From Hydnum rufescens UP504 (Eukaryota > Basidiomycota > Agaricomycetes > Cantharellales > Hydnaceae): a DNA stretch of 15,549 nucleotides. The stretch is from contig MU129025.1 in assembly GCA_014904985.1 (NCBI GenBank), positions 1-15,549 of the forward strand, given 5' to 3'. The notes beneath the pieces were generated by a model. It was not told the origin of the DNA and did not search any database. It was given only the letters and a program-made list of their open reading frames with translations. A program made the translations under genes and the position numbers. Below are positions 1 through 6,552 of this stretch, piece by piece; the first letter of the stretch is position 1; every line of letters starts with the position of its first letter.

Positions 1-412
1 ACTTCTGGCCTCACTATTCCTCATGTTCCCCTCATCTCCCACTCAACATCACCTGGGGGAGTCAAATCATGCCCAATTTTGACATTCTTAGGCTTGATCA
101 GTTTGTCTCATTTGTCCAAATCCGTCAAGCACATTCATGCCATGAACCAACCACTTTCCATCACACTATCCTCAATCTTCCATTTTGGGTTCATGTGCCC
201 CCCCCTGGGGGCTAGGTGTTGTTTCTCAGGCTGTGTGGGTGCATTCTGCGTGCCCAAATCACAGCTTTTCAACACACCCACTTTCAGGGTTTTCTGATAA
301 CTTCTGGCTGTGCTGTTCCTCATATTCCACTCCCCTTCCCTCAACACCACCAGGGATGCTCAAATATTTGCTGTTTCAAGCATTATTAGGCTTGTTTGAT
401 TCCTCTTACCAC
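1..412. repeat. Degenerate direct duplication, period 299 bp
   Basis: The first ~110 bases (ACTTCTGGC...CTCATGTTCC...CTTAGGCTTG) return from position 300 as a recognisable but diverged copy (ACTTCTGGC...CTCATATTCC...TTAGGCTTG). The shared order of blocks is ACTTCTGGC, TTCCTCAT, CAACA(T/C)CACC and TTAGGCTTG. The bases between contain a C-run facing a G-run near 198-211. No coding frame is convincing here. The left edge is cut by the window, so more units may lie outside. Confidence 0.5.
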
Positions 413-474
413 CCAAACCTGTGCCCTTTTTTCTCATCCTTCAAATTCTTCTATCATTCCTTCCCTATGTACTA

Positions 475-834
475 GTATATTCATGGTGAATCTATCATGC
501 ATGCCCCCCATTGTACTATACCTAGTCCACCCACCTGTATTTTGATGTGGTACTCAATGCACTATGTGACCTCTTTCATATGATTGAGCCAAGCTACTGA
601 GCTGTCAGCCTTAGTTGCACATATGGGGTTGTACTGAATATTTGAGAAGTCCTTCATCTTCAGGCTGTTGACAATAGTTAATGTCAAATTTGATGTCAAA
701 CCCATCAATATGAGGTCAAAATTCACTTTTTGATCACCATTTGACATCAACCCCAATTTAACCCTCTCAGGCCAAGACAAATCATCAAAATGGTACTCCT
801 TTTGAGCTAAGGCTATATGGCTGACCAGCCTGTA
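475..834 (-). repeat. Dispersed repeat, copy A (uninterrupted)
   Basis: This 360-bp block matches 4386-5034 almost base for base once the MITE in that copy is removed. Homology starts at GTATATTCATGGTGAA and ends at GACCAGCCTGTA. The strand given is that of the reading frame it carries. Copy A has the pre-insertion structure (CAGCCTTAGTTGC) and so serves as the empty site for the MITE in copy B. Confidence 0.85.
562..829 (-). CDS. Partial unrecognised coding exon in repeat copy A
   Basis: On the minus strand a frame of about 89 codons runs from a possible splice acceptor (ATACAG|GCTGG, exon start near 829) to TAG at 562-564. It contains protein-like stretches such as QKEYHFDDLSWPERVKLGLM and ends KADSSVAWLNHMKEVT. 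Copy B keeps the same frame for about 75 codons from an acceptor-like CAG at the same alignment position, then is disrupted. That conservation is the main argument for coding. Against it, several differences between the copies change amino acids. I do not recognise the protein, and no upstream exon was identified. It could be a C-terminal exon of a repeat-carried gene. Confidence 0.4.
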
Positions 835-1867
835 TCTCTAGCCTTGCTGCAATGCACTATGTTATCCTGCAATCTCATCTATAATAAGGACCTTCTTTGA
901 GTTTGCTGAAACCAAGGTTTCTGCATCAGATGTCATGCCATCTTTCATAGACATGCCCATTCAGACTGTTGCATTTGCACAGACTATTGTATGTTTCCTT
1001 TGAGTATATTATTAGTTGCATTACATGTTACTGATTCTTTTTTCTGTTTTTTATTGGGGGGGAGGGAAAGATCCATGATGCTCTCTTGTCCTGGAAGACT
1101 GGATTTCATGCAAGACAACAGCTCTCAGCAGCTACATATATTTCATTCTATCAACAACACATGCTTTGGATTCAGGCATGGCAACAGAAGCCCTCTTGTA
1201 TGCAGGAATGGAAAGCAATCTTGGCTGAATTGGGTAAAGAAGCTGCATAAGTCTGACTATGAAAATATCACTTATTTACATATATACTTATGCATGATAA
1301 ATAGGGTGACTTGTGGTTTTTGAGCCAAATGAGTCAGATCTTCCATCACAGTTTATGCTCTTCAACACTGATTAGGGAATTGATTATCTATGCATGATGC
1401 TGGGTACAATAACTTGATTGCTAATCTCAATGGGTGGGTGGTTTGAAAGTACTAAAAGATCCAAAACCAGTGTAGTGTGAATAGTATAATTAGTATTAAT
1501 GTGGTCCAGAGTGCATGAACCTGAAGAACCATGAAACCCATAAAACTTTTCACTTGGTCAGATGCTCCCCAAACCAACACACCTTCTTAATAGGAGTTTG
1601 TGGGTTTTGTGGGTCCTAACCCTCATAACCCCCCAGAATGGGCTGGTGAGTTTGCTGATGCTTGAAGTTTTCCAATGCCAAGTGGGTATCCTTACAAGTA
1701 TACCTATGCTACATGACTCATAGTGCCATGCAATAGGGGCAGACAGCAGACTCAGAGGAATGTGTTGGTTTAGGCTACTCCACTTCTGTATGAGTGAGTT
1801 CACTTTGTCCAAAATGTTATTATATAGTGAAAAGCCATAGACCCCACAGGAGAGGGATCTTTCATGG
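835..1867. other. About 1 kb with no supportable gene
   Basis: AT-rich, CpG-poor sequence with short open frames on both strands that show no recognisable motif. Plus-strand 1060-1270 includes protein-like words (for example around MESNLG and LAELGKEAA in different frames) broken by stops, so old coding debris is possible. A minus-strand frame of ~85 codons at 1558-1812 has no recognisable feature. A run of seven G lies near 1056-1062. Confidence 0.5.
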
Positions 1868-2011
1868 ATGGAACTATCAAAAACCCACCATATTCTTGAC
1901 TTGAAGGAGTGCTGGAAATGTAGTATGGATGACTGGTGCTACAAATGCTCCCCAGGGAGTGATTGTATCTGGTTGAATGTTACTACATTCAGCATATGGG
2001 CCAGTGCAATT
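1868..2011 (+). pseudogene. Cysteine-rich exon fragment
   Basis: A 48-codon plus-strand frame begins at the window's ATG at 1868 and stays open to an in-phase consensus splice donor (ATT|GTAAGT at 2011/2012). It encodes a CX2CX5CX2CX5C pattern at residues 15-33, followed by a hydrophobic IWLNVTTFSIWASAIV stretch. The spacing resembles a small zinc-binding knuckle, but I cannot name a family. No downstream exon was found: from about 2121 the sequence is LTR-like repeat, so the gene is probably truncated. The frame continues past the donor to a stop at 2074, so the splice is inferred. A chance frame remains possible. Confidence 0.3.
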
Positions 2012-2120
2012 GTAAGTCTATTATCAAGTTTTCTGGACTGTTATCTGATGTCCTCTATAAGAGTGAGGGTGTAGCTACAGTTGAAACCCCACCTAACCAT
2101 AATGAAACACCAGTCAGGTT

Positions 2121-2515
2121 TTGAAGAAAGAAGAAAGAAGCATAGTAACAAGACTAACCAAGCACTGACCAGTCTATAATCCACAGATATCTGCATTTTG
2201 ACCAGGAGGATGTAAACAAGAACACACAAATATCAGTAAATGAACCAACACAACATGAACAACATATAAGCCTTTCTACAAGCATCCCCTACATGTATGC
2301 CTTCCTATAAGCATCTACAATATATCATTGACTACAGCTAGTCCATATCACATCCTATTCTCTGCTGAACACATACATATCTTGCAGAGAGTGATCAACC
2401 ATTGAAGTGAACCAACCCATTTGAATAATAACAGAAACACAGACTCCCATTTACACACTGGCTGAACCAGATTTTGATTTGACAGTCATCAGAGCTCCCA
2501 ACCTTTCTGCTATAC
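2121..2515 (+). repeat. LTR-like repeat, copy 1 (CpG-decayed, truncated)
   Basis: This segment aligns along its length with 13365-13815. Shared blocks are ACTAACCAAGC, CTGCATTTTGAC, TATAAGCCTTTC, CATTGACTA, CTTGCAGAGAGTGATCAACC and CTGAACCAGATTTTGATTTG. Many CpG in copy 2 appear here as TpG or CpA (GCGCTG to GCACTG, ATCCGC to ATCTGC, GACGTAAAC to GATGTAAAC, CATCGAAGCG to CATTGAAGTG). It has two TATAAGCC-type subrepeats where copy 2 has four. The promoter part present upstream of copy 2 is absent, so this copy is 5'-truncated. Confidence 0.8.
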
Positions 2516-2568
2516 CAGCAATTGCCAGTCATCAAATAAGTGCCCAAGTGTGGTGCTACAAGTATGGT

Positions 2569-2680
2569 TGCCATGGTCAGGTTTTGGTCAGGTTTTGCCC
2601 AATTTGGGCAAAACCTAAACCTGACCAGGTTCCAAAATCACCCATGAGGGCAAAACCTGAACCTGACCTTGTCAGGGCGA
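2569..2680. repeat. Hairpin cluster 1 (GGTCAGGTTTTGCCC type)
   Basis: A perfect 12-bp stem AGGTTTTGCCCA (2590-2601) / TGGGCAAAACCT (2605-2616) with a 3-base loop sits inside a longer imperfect inverted repeat. GGTCAGGTT lies on the left; AAACCTGACC and AACCTGAACCTGACC lie on the right. The short motif CAGGTT/AACCTG links it to clusters at 3521-3590 and 3908-4076. An open frame crosses it only because the repeat lacks stops in that phase. Confidence 0.75.
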
Positions 2681-2739
2681 CACTGCTGTCAAAGCCACAA
2701 ACAGAAAGAGGAAAGAGATTAATTAACCACACGCTATTG

Positions 2740-2856
2740 CAGTGGGAATCCTGAGTATACACCACACAACAAGGACACACAAGTCTCACACCTATCACAG
2801 TGGGAATCCTGAGAGATCGAAACTGGTGATCCCCCAACTGTGAAGGGCTATAAATA
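2740..2856 (+). promoter_or_regulatory. Direct-repeat pair followed by a TATA box
   Basis: CAGTGGGAATCCTGAG occurs exactly at 2740-2755 and 2798-2813, 58 bp apart. A TATA-type box (TATAAATA, 2849-2856) follows the second copy by 36 bp. The sequence downstream (2860-3000) is rich in CCT/CCA, like the pyrimidine-rich leader of a fungal gene or an LTR R region. This suggests a plus-strand promoter with a repeated upstream element. No convincing plus-strand gene follows, so the promoter may be a transposon relic. Confidence 0.4.
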
Positions 2857-3061
2857 CTATTTCCTGCACACAGCCACCAGCCTTCCAGAGCCTTCCACCA
2901 TCTTCCATAACCTTCTGGATCCTCCTAGAATGCTGGCTCCACAGCCCATCAGTCAGCCTCCACAGCCACCATCACTAAGCCTCACTAAGCTGATGCAGCC
3001 ATGTTACGAACCCTGTGCACACCTCCACATGGCTATGCCCCAACTTCCATATGTATCCCCC

Positions 3062-3439
3062 TTAGCATATGTACTTCCAAGACAGTGTATGCCTGGGTAC
3101 TCCAAAGGTGTCCAAAGTGTCAAAGGACCATAATGATGTGGATGGAGTATGGATTGGGATGGGTGGTGTGGATTCAGGGACTGGGGGCAGAGGAGGAGGA
3201 GGGGGAGTCTGGATTGGCAACTCCATGGACTCACGCAGGGAGTGAGGGAACAACAGGTACTGACAAGGGTGCCATTGCTGCCACTGGTTGACTACCCAGC
3301 CTGTAGCCTGCTGGTTGAGGCCCAATAGAATGAGGGCAATAATAATAAGAGAAATGCCAATAATGGCAAGGATGACAATAACCCCCATAGTGAATGGAGG
3401 GAGAGAGGAGATGAGAGCATTTGAAGAAGTAGGCGCCAT
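3062..3439 (-). CDS. Small single-pass membrane protein with proline-rich tail (hypothetical)
   Basis: A complete 125-codon minus-strand frame runs from ATG at 3439 to TAA at 3062. Residues 1-17 are a short polar leader. Residues ~18-41 form one strong hydrophobic segment beginning MGVIVILAIIGISLIIIALI, a clear transmembrane helix. Residues ~42-75 are Gln/Trp-rich, and ~76-105 are proline-rich (a PPPPPLPP run). No signal-peptide cleavage site is obvious, so a signal-anchor topology is likely. The family is not recognised. It is flanked by hairpin clusters, upstream at 3521-3590 and downstream at 2569-2680, so it may be carried by a mobile or repeated unit. The reading phase is uninterrupted, but no splice or promoter signal independently confirms expression. 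Confidence 0.4.
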   Translation of the reverse strand: MAPTSSNALISSLPPFTMGVIVILAIIGISLIIIALILLGLNQQATGWVVNQWQQWHPCQYLLFPHSLRESMELPIQTPPPPPLPPVPESTPPIPIHTPSTSLWSFDTLDTFGVPRHTLSWKYIC

Positions 3440-3520
3440 ATGATAGAGTCGATGAAGAATGATACTCTGATGGGTAAGTCCTTAAGCAGAAGCAAATGTC
3501 AATTTGATCCTGACAGACCT

Positions 3521-3590
3521 GAGGTTTGGTTCCATTCAGGTCAGGTTCAGGTTTAAACCAGTTTAAACCTGAAACCTGAGGTATGGGAGA
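3521..3590. repeat. Hairpin cluster 2 with paired GTTTAAAC
   Basis: CAGGTTCAGGTTTAAAC is followed by a two-base spacer and GTTTAAACCTGAAACCTG, forming a nearly perfect hairpin centred near 3560. GTTTAAAC (an 8-bp palindrome) occurs at 3551-3558 and 3561-3568. One inserted A in the right arm is the main imperfection. Confidence 0.75.
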
Positions 3591-3907
3591 AGCCAACATT
3601 TTCAGGGGGTACTACAGAATATCTAGACCCTCTGCTCAAGTCTCTGCCTCTACCACTCCCCTTACATCCTGTTTTAGATCAACATCTCCTTCCTAGCCCC
3701 TTTCACTTCAATTTACTGCTCATACATCTTCTGGAGATGGTATTTAGTCACTACATTCTGTCATGTGACTTGTGACCTGCACCAAGTGCCTCATTTGATT
3801 GCTGAGTCATGTGACTTCTGACTCCAGAACTATAGTCACATCTGTAAATTGCCAGATTTGGTGCCAGAATAATGGTCAATGTGCATGGAATGGAACCTAC
3901 ACCATAC
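3591..3907. other. No gene seen; short TCATGTGACTT repeat
   Basis: Between hairpin clusters 2 and 3 no coding frame is convincing. TCATGTGACTT occurs at 3761-3771 and 3807-3817, 46 bp apart. Each contains an E-box-like CATGTG core. The region otherwise looks like decayed intergenic or repeat sequence. Confidence 0.4.
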
Positions 3908-4076
3908 CTTTCAGGTTCAGGTTTAAACCTGGTTTGAGACCAGTTTTTGGATTCAGGGCAAGGGCAGGGCCTGAACCTGACCTGAAGAAAATAAAATGAA
4001 ACCTGACCCCAATGGAACCTGACCCGGGTCAGGTTCAGGTTTAAACTCAGGTTCCACAGGTTTAAACCTGAACTGC
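3908..4076. repeat. Hairpin cluster 3 with a 22-bp perfect palindrome
   Basis: CAGGTTCAGGTTTAAAC and its complement recur several times. GTTTAAAC is at 3921-3928, 4039-4046 and 4060-4067. Positions 4015-4036 are a perfect 22-bp palindrome of the form GAACCTGACCC/GGGTCAGGTTC. Together with clusters 1 and 2 this is one motif family in direct and inverted orientation, able to fold into multiple hairpins. It may be a non-coding repeat that spreads by transposition or replication slippage. Confidence 0.75.
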
Positions 4077-4385
4077 AGCATCCATAATGGGGGGTGACTT
4101 TAGATGTTCATTTTCTGCCTCTCTGGATGCAGCTAGTGACCTGTTTGTTACAGAATCATGTTCTCTTCCATACCTACATTTTGGTACCAAAGCCAAGTAC
4201 AGGTGCTGAAAAAAGACCATCTGGCCAAATTTTCACCTAAATGTCAATAATTTTTAGAATTTACACTAGCTGAGCATGTAACTAGCTTCCTATGCCATTT
4301 CTAAGACCATTGGTATGATTTCTAAACAATCTCAATGATTATTTTGGACTCAAATTTAAATTGATGACTTTGGCTGTCTACTACT
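4077..4385. other. No supportable feature
   Basis: AT-rich sequence between hairpin cluster 3 and repeat copy B. I see no long frame, repeat pair or promoter-like motif that stands out. Confidence 0.5.
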
Positions 4386-4525
4386 GTATATTCATGGTGA
4401 ATTTATCATGCATGCCCCCCATTGAACTATACCTAGTCCACCCACCTGTATTTTGATGTGGTACTTCAATGCACTATGTGATCTCTTTCATATGATTGAG
4501 CCAAGCTACTAAGCTGTCAGCCTTA

Positions 4526-4799
4526 GGGTCCATTCAGCAACTTGAAACTGTGCTGTTTCATGCCTCAGTTTCTTCCTTCTGTTTCTTCCAAAGTTACTCT
4601 CGGGGACTTGAGAAACACTGAAGTTTGAACAGTGCTGTTTCATCTATTTATATAGTATAGGATGGAGATAGCCAAAAACAAAAAGAGATTGGCAGCTGAA
4701 TGGTCACAACTTTTCATGATTTTTCAGTACAGTTTCTGAGAAAAAGTGTGGTTTCTTTTTGAATTGAAACAGTGCTGTTTCAAGTTGCCAAATGGACCC
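4526..4799. mobile_element. 274-bp MITE, PIF/Harbinger (Tourist-like) type
   Basis: Terminal inverted repeats of ~35 bp begin GGGTCCATT and match at about 30 of 35 positions. The element is flanked by TTA at 4523-4525 and 4800-4802. Copy A of the host repeat has a single TTA at the homologous site, so both ends and the 3-bp target duplication are demonstrated directly. A TTA/TAA duplication with GGG-starting ends is typical of PIF/Harbinger elements. Four of the five end mismatches are TpG/CpA pairs explained by loss of ancestral CpG. No transposase is encoded, so mobility would need a related autonomous element elsewhere. Confidence 0.9.
4543..4782. repeat. Three copies of an 18-bp palindromic motif inside the MITE
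   Basis: TGAAAC(T/A)GTGCTGTTTCA lies at 4543-4560 and 4765-4782 in the two ends, with an internal one-base-shorter copy at 4626-4642. Restoring one CpG would make the motif the perfect palindrome TGAAACAGCGCTGTTTCA. Subterminal and internal repeats of this kind are plausible transposase-binding sites. This role is inferred. Confidence 0.6.
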
Positions 4800-5119
4800 T
4801 TAGTTGCACATAATGCACAGCCATGGGGTTGTACTGAATATTTGAGAAGTCCTTCATCTTCAGGCTGTTGACAATGGTTGATGTCAAATTTGATGTCAAA
4901 CCCATCAATCCAAGGTCAAAATTCAGTTTTTGATCATCATTTGACATCAACCCCAATTTCACCCTCTCTGGCCATGATAATATGTCAAAATGGTACTCCT
5001 TTTGAGGTAAAGCCATATGGCTGACCAGCCTGTAAGTACTGTGTTTTCTGTACTTTTACTAATGCAGTATTTATTACCCTAGCCCAACACCTGCAAACCC
5101 ATGACCTGCAGGGCCCATG

Positions 5120-5151
5120 CCCCCCCTGTGGTGGCAGACCCCCAGGGGGGG
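5120..5151. repeat. G/C hairpin
   Basis: CCCCCCCTG (5120-5128) and CAGGGGGGG (5143-5151) form a perfect 9-bp stem around a 14-base loop. It immediately precedes the AAT microsatellite. It could be a terminator-like or replication-slowing structure, but no adjacent gene end supports a transcriptional role. Confidence 0.6.
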
Positions 5152-5154
5152 ATA

Positions 5155-5236
5155 ATATGTATATAATAATAGTAGTAGTAATAATAATAATAATAATAAT
5201 AAACAGTAAACAAATAATAATAAATAAATGAATAAT
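5155..5236. repeat. AAT/TAA-rich microsatellite
   Basis: About 80 bases dominated by TAA/TAG/AAT triplets (ATAATAATAGTAGTAG, then TAATAATAATAA and imperfect AAATAAATGAATAA). It gives leucine-rich or tyrosine-rich artefact frames on the minus strand, which should not be read as a gene. Confidence 0.9.
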
Positions 5237-5299
5237 CTAGCACAGCCATGGATTGGCCAGCAAATGAATTGGAATGGCCTGATTTCAGCCATATGGTCT

Positions 5300-5356
5300 G
5301 GGGGACCTATTAGGTACCTTTTTCTGCCCCAAAAGTGGTCCCTAATTAGGTCCCCC
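5300..5356. repeat. Short inverted repeat, 15-16 bp arms
   Basis: GGGGGACCTATTAGG (5300-5314) faces CCTAATTAGGTCCCCC (5341-5356) with one extra base in the right arm. It sits at the 3' end of the following minus-strand YPD-domain fragment and supplies its stop. It may mark a small insertion end. Its left arm shares 17 of 18 bases with the minus-strand exon around 14540-14557. Confidence 0.6.
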
Positions 5357-5576
5357 ATTTAACTGGCCAGCCTGCACATGCATCACAAAATTGGGGGATG
5401 GATGCCTCCTTGAGTGGAAGCACCTTCATAAGGAGCTCATCCTTCAGCTGTGATAGCATGGAATCAGGATATACTTTGGCAGCATGCATTACTGTAGGGG
5501 TTTCTTCTATATAGGATGTGAGAAACCTAAGGGAGGATTTGAGTTTGGAGCTCAAAACCTTGCCTTAATATGCCAA
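5346..5576 (-). pseudogene. Fragment of a YPD-domain protein (unrecognised family)
   Basis: A minus-strand frame runs from just after a TAA (~5567) to a stop near 5346, about 73 codons, without an in-frame ATG at its start. Its second half (HAAKVYPDSMLSQLKDELLM, then a PL..ASI..F..ACAGW stretch) aligns with residues ~57-98 of the 272-residue frame at 10709-11527, with roughly half the positions identical and a single one-residue gap. Similarity stops at the GGGGGACC inverted repeat. It is therefore a truncated paralog of that protein or a piece of the same domain. It follows a minus-strand LTR-like block (5919-6360) by ~340 bp, so membership in that element is possible but unproven. Confidence 0.5.
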
Positions 5577-5918
5577 GGTGAGACAGGTACTTCCCTTCCA
5601 ATATAGATGGGAATGCCTGTAAGCTTTTAGAACAGTACTAGGATAGAAAGCTATCTGTACTGGCAATAAGAGTGTTGAGACTGACTGTCTCAGGATTAGT
5701 CAAATGGGTAGGGCTCAGAGGAGAGGATTATACTGTCCTCAAGCAGTTGTTGGCTGGTAGATGAGAGGAGCTGCCAGTCCTCAAGATGGGTATGAGTCAG
5801 AAACTGAGGGGTTCGGCTATCCTCAGATTTTCAGGTAGGTGTTGGTGTCTCAGAATTCAGTCTTTCTTGTGCCAGCTGGTTGTTAAGCTGAGTCCACAGA
5901 AATCTTACAAGGTCTAGG
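5577..5918. other. No gene seen between the YPD fragment and the LTR-like block
   Basis: No long frame on either strand. If 5919-6360 is a 5' LTR read on the minus strand, this would be the internal leader of that element. I could not identify a convincing tRNA-complementary primer site. Confidence 0.35.
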
Positions 5919-6360
5919 TGTTGACCAGGGAATACCTTCACACAGCTTCACAAAGCACTGTCTGGCTTGTAGTGGTAAGAGGGAAAGAATTTATTATTAT
6001 TGGGGGTGTAATGTACAGGTTTTTATATGCTGGCCCAGAACTCCTGAGTAGCACATGGTATGGATTTTTATTTTTAGATGGGCTCCAGATCTGGCTGGCC
6101 TCTTCCTATTATGGAAGGCTCCACCCAGCCCGGAAGGTCCTTGATCTATTTATGAGATTTGCTAGGGAGTCTAGGCAATGACATGATTCAGGTGACGTAA
6201 TTTTCATTAGTCAATGACTTGTTGGTTCTTAGTCATCCCGGTTTCTGTCCATTGTCCAACTCCAAGTCCACTTGTGTATATAGGTAGCTTAGCTGAGGAC
6301 TTAAGGTTCAAATAATGAAAATTAGGTGTTTTCTTACCCTAAGTTTCCTACCCTTCTACA
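5919..6360 (-). mobile_element. LTR-like block, minus strand (putative solo or 5' LTR)
   Basis: Read on the minus strand the block starts TGTAGAAGGG (6360) and ends GTCAACA (5919), with TGT...ACA ends. A TATA box (GCATATAAAAACC, near 6019-6030) is followed ~25 bp later by AATAAA (5990-5995). This U3-R-U5 order is typical of fungal LTR retrotransposons. No second LTR, polymerase or matching 5-bp target duplication was found in the window. The boundaries are therefore inferred. Confidence 0.4.
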
Positions 6361-6552
6361 ATTACATTGCTGAATTCCATGTTATATGGCAGCTTTTTGG
6401 CCCCAGCCCATTCAATAAACCAATCCATGTCACATGGTTCACCAACTGGGACTGGACTTAACTGAACTTGTTGGAGTGGGATTGAATCATTTCTGTGGAG
6501 TCAAGGGGACTACTGGGAATGGTGACAGTGTAGAGGGAATGGGGGGTTTCAT

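Larger units (their letters stand above)
4474..5029 (-). pseudogene. Disrupted copy of the unrecognised exon (SWPERVKLGLM type)
   Basis: The minus-strand frame matches that at 562-829 from the shared acceptor-like CAG near 5030 through about 75 codons (QKEYHFDILSWPERVKLGLM and on to the FSNIQYNP region). It is then broken twice. An 11-bp insertion shifts the frame, and the 274-bp MITE lies just beyond it. After the MITE the original C-terminal words (AWLNHMKEIT, then TAG at 4474-4476) resume in the ancestral phase. The inferred order of events is a functional or at least open frame, duplication, then MITE insertion and a small indel. The protein family is not recognised. Confidence 0.45.
4386..5034 (-). 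repeat. Dispersed repeat, copy B (interrupted by a MITE)
   Basis: This is the second copy of the 475-834 repeat. Flanking alignment is continuous on both sides of a 277-bp insertion (the MITE plus one extra TTA). Apart from the MITE, it differs from copy A mainly by an 11-bp extra segment near 4810, one single-base insertion near 4465 and scattered substitutions. Confidence 0.85.

Noticed and set aside
2479..2754. Plus-strand frame with KPEPDL-like repeats
   Set aside because: The repetition comes entirely from the AACCTGACC hairpin motif; no other coding signal.
2569..4076. Telomere-like repeat (AACCTG versus TTAGGG family)
   Set aside because: The motif occurs in both orientations as foldbacks and not as a uniform tandem array.
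5074..5358. Leucine-rich minus-strand frame resembling a transmembrane protein
   Set aside because: The hydrophobic run is the translation of the AAT microsatellite.
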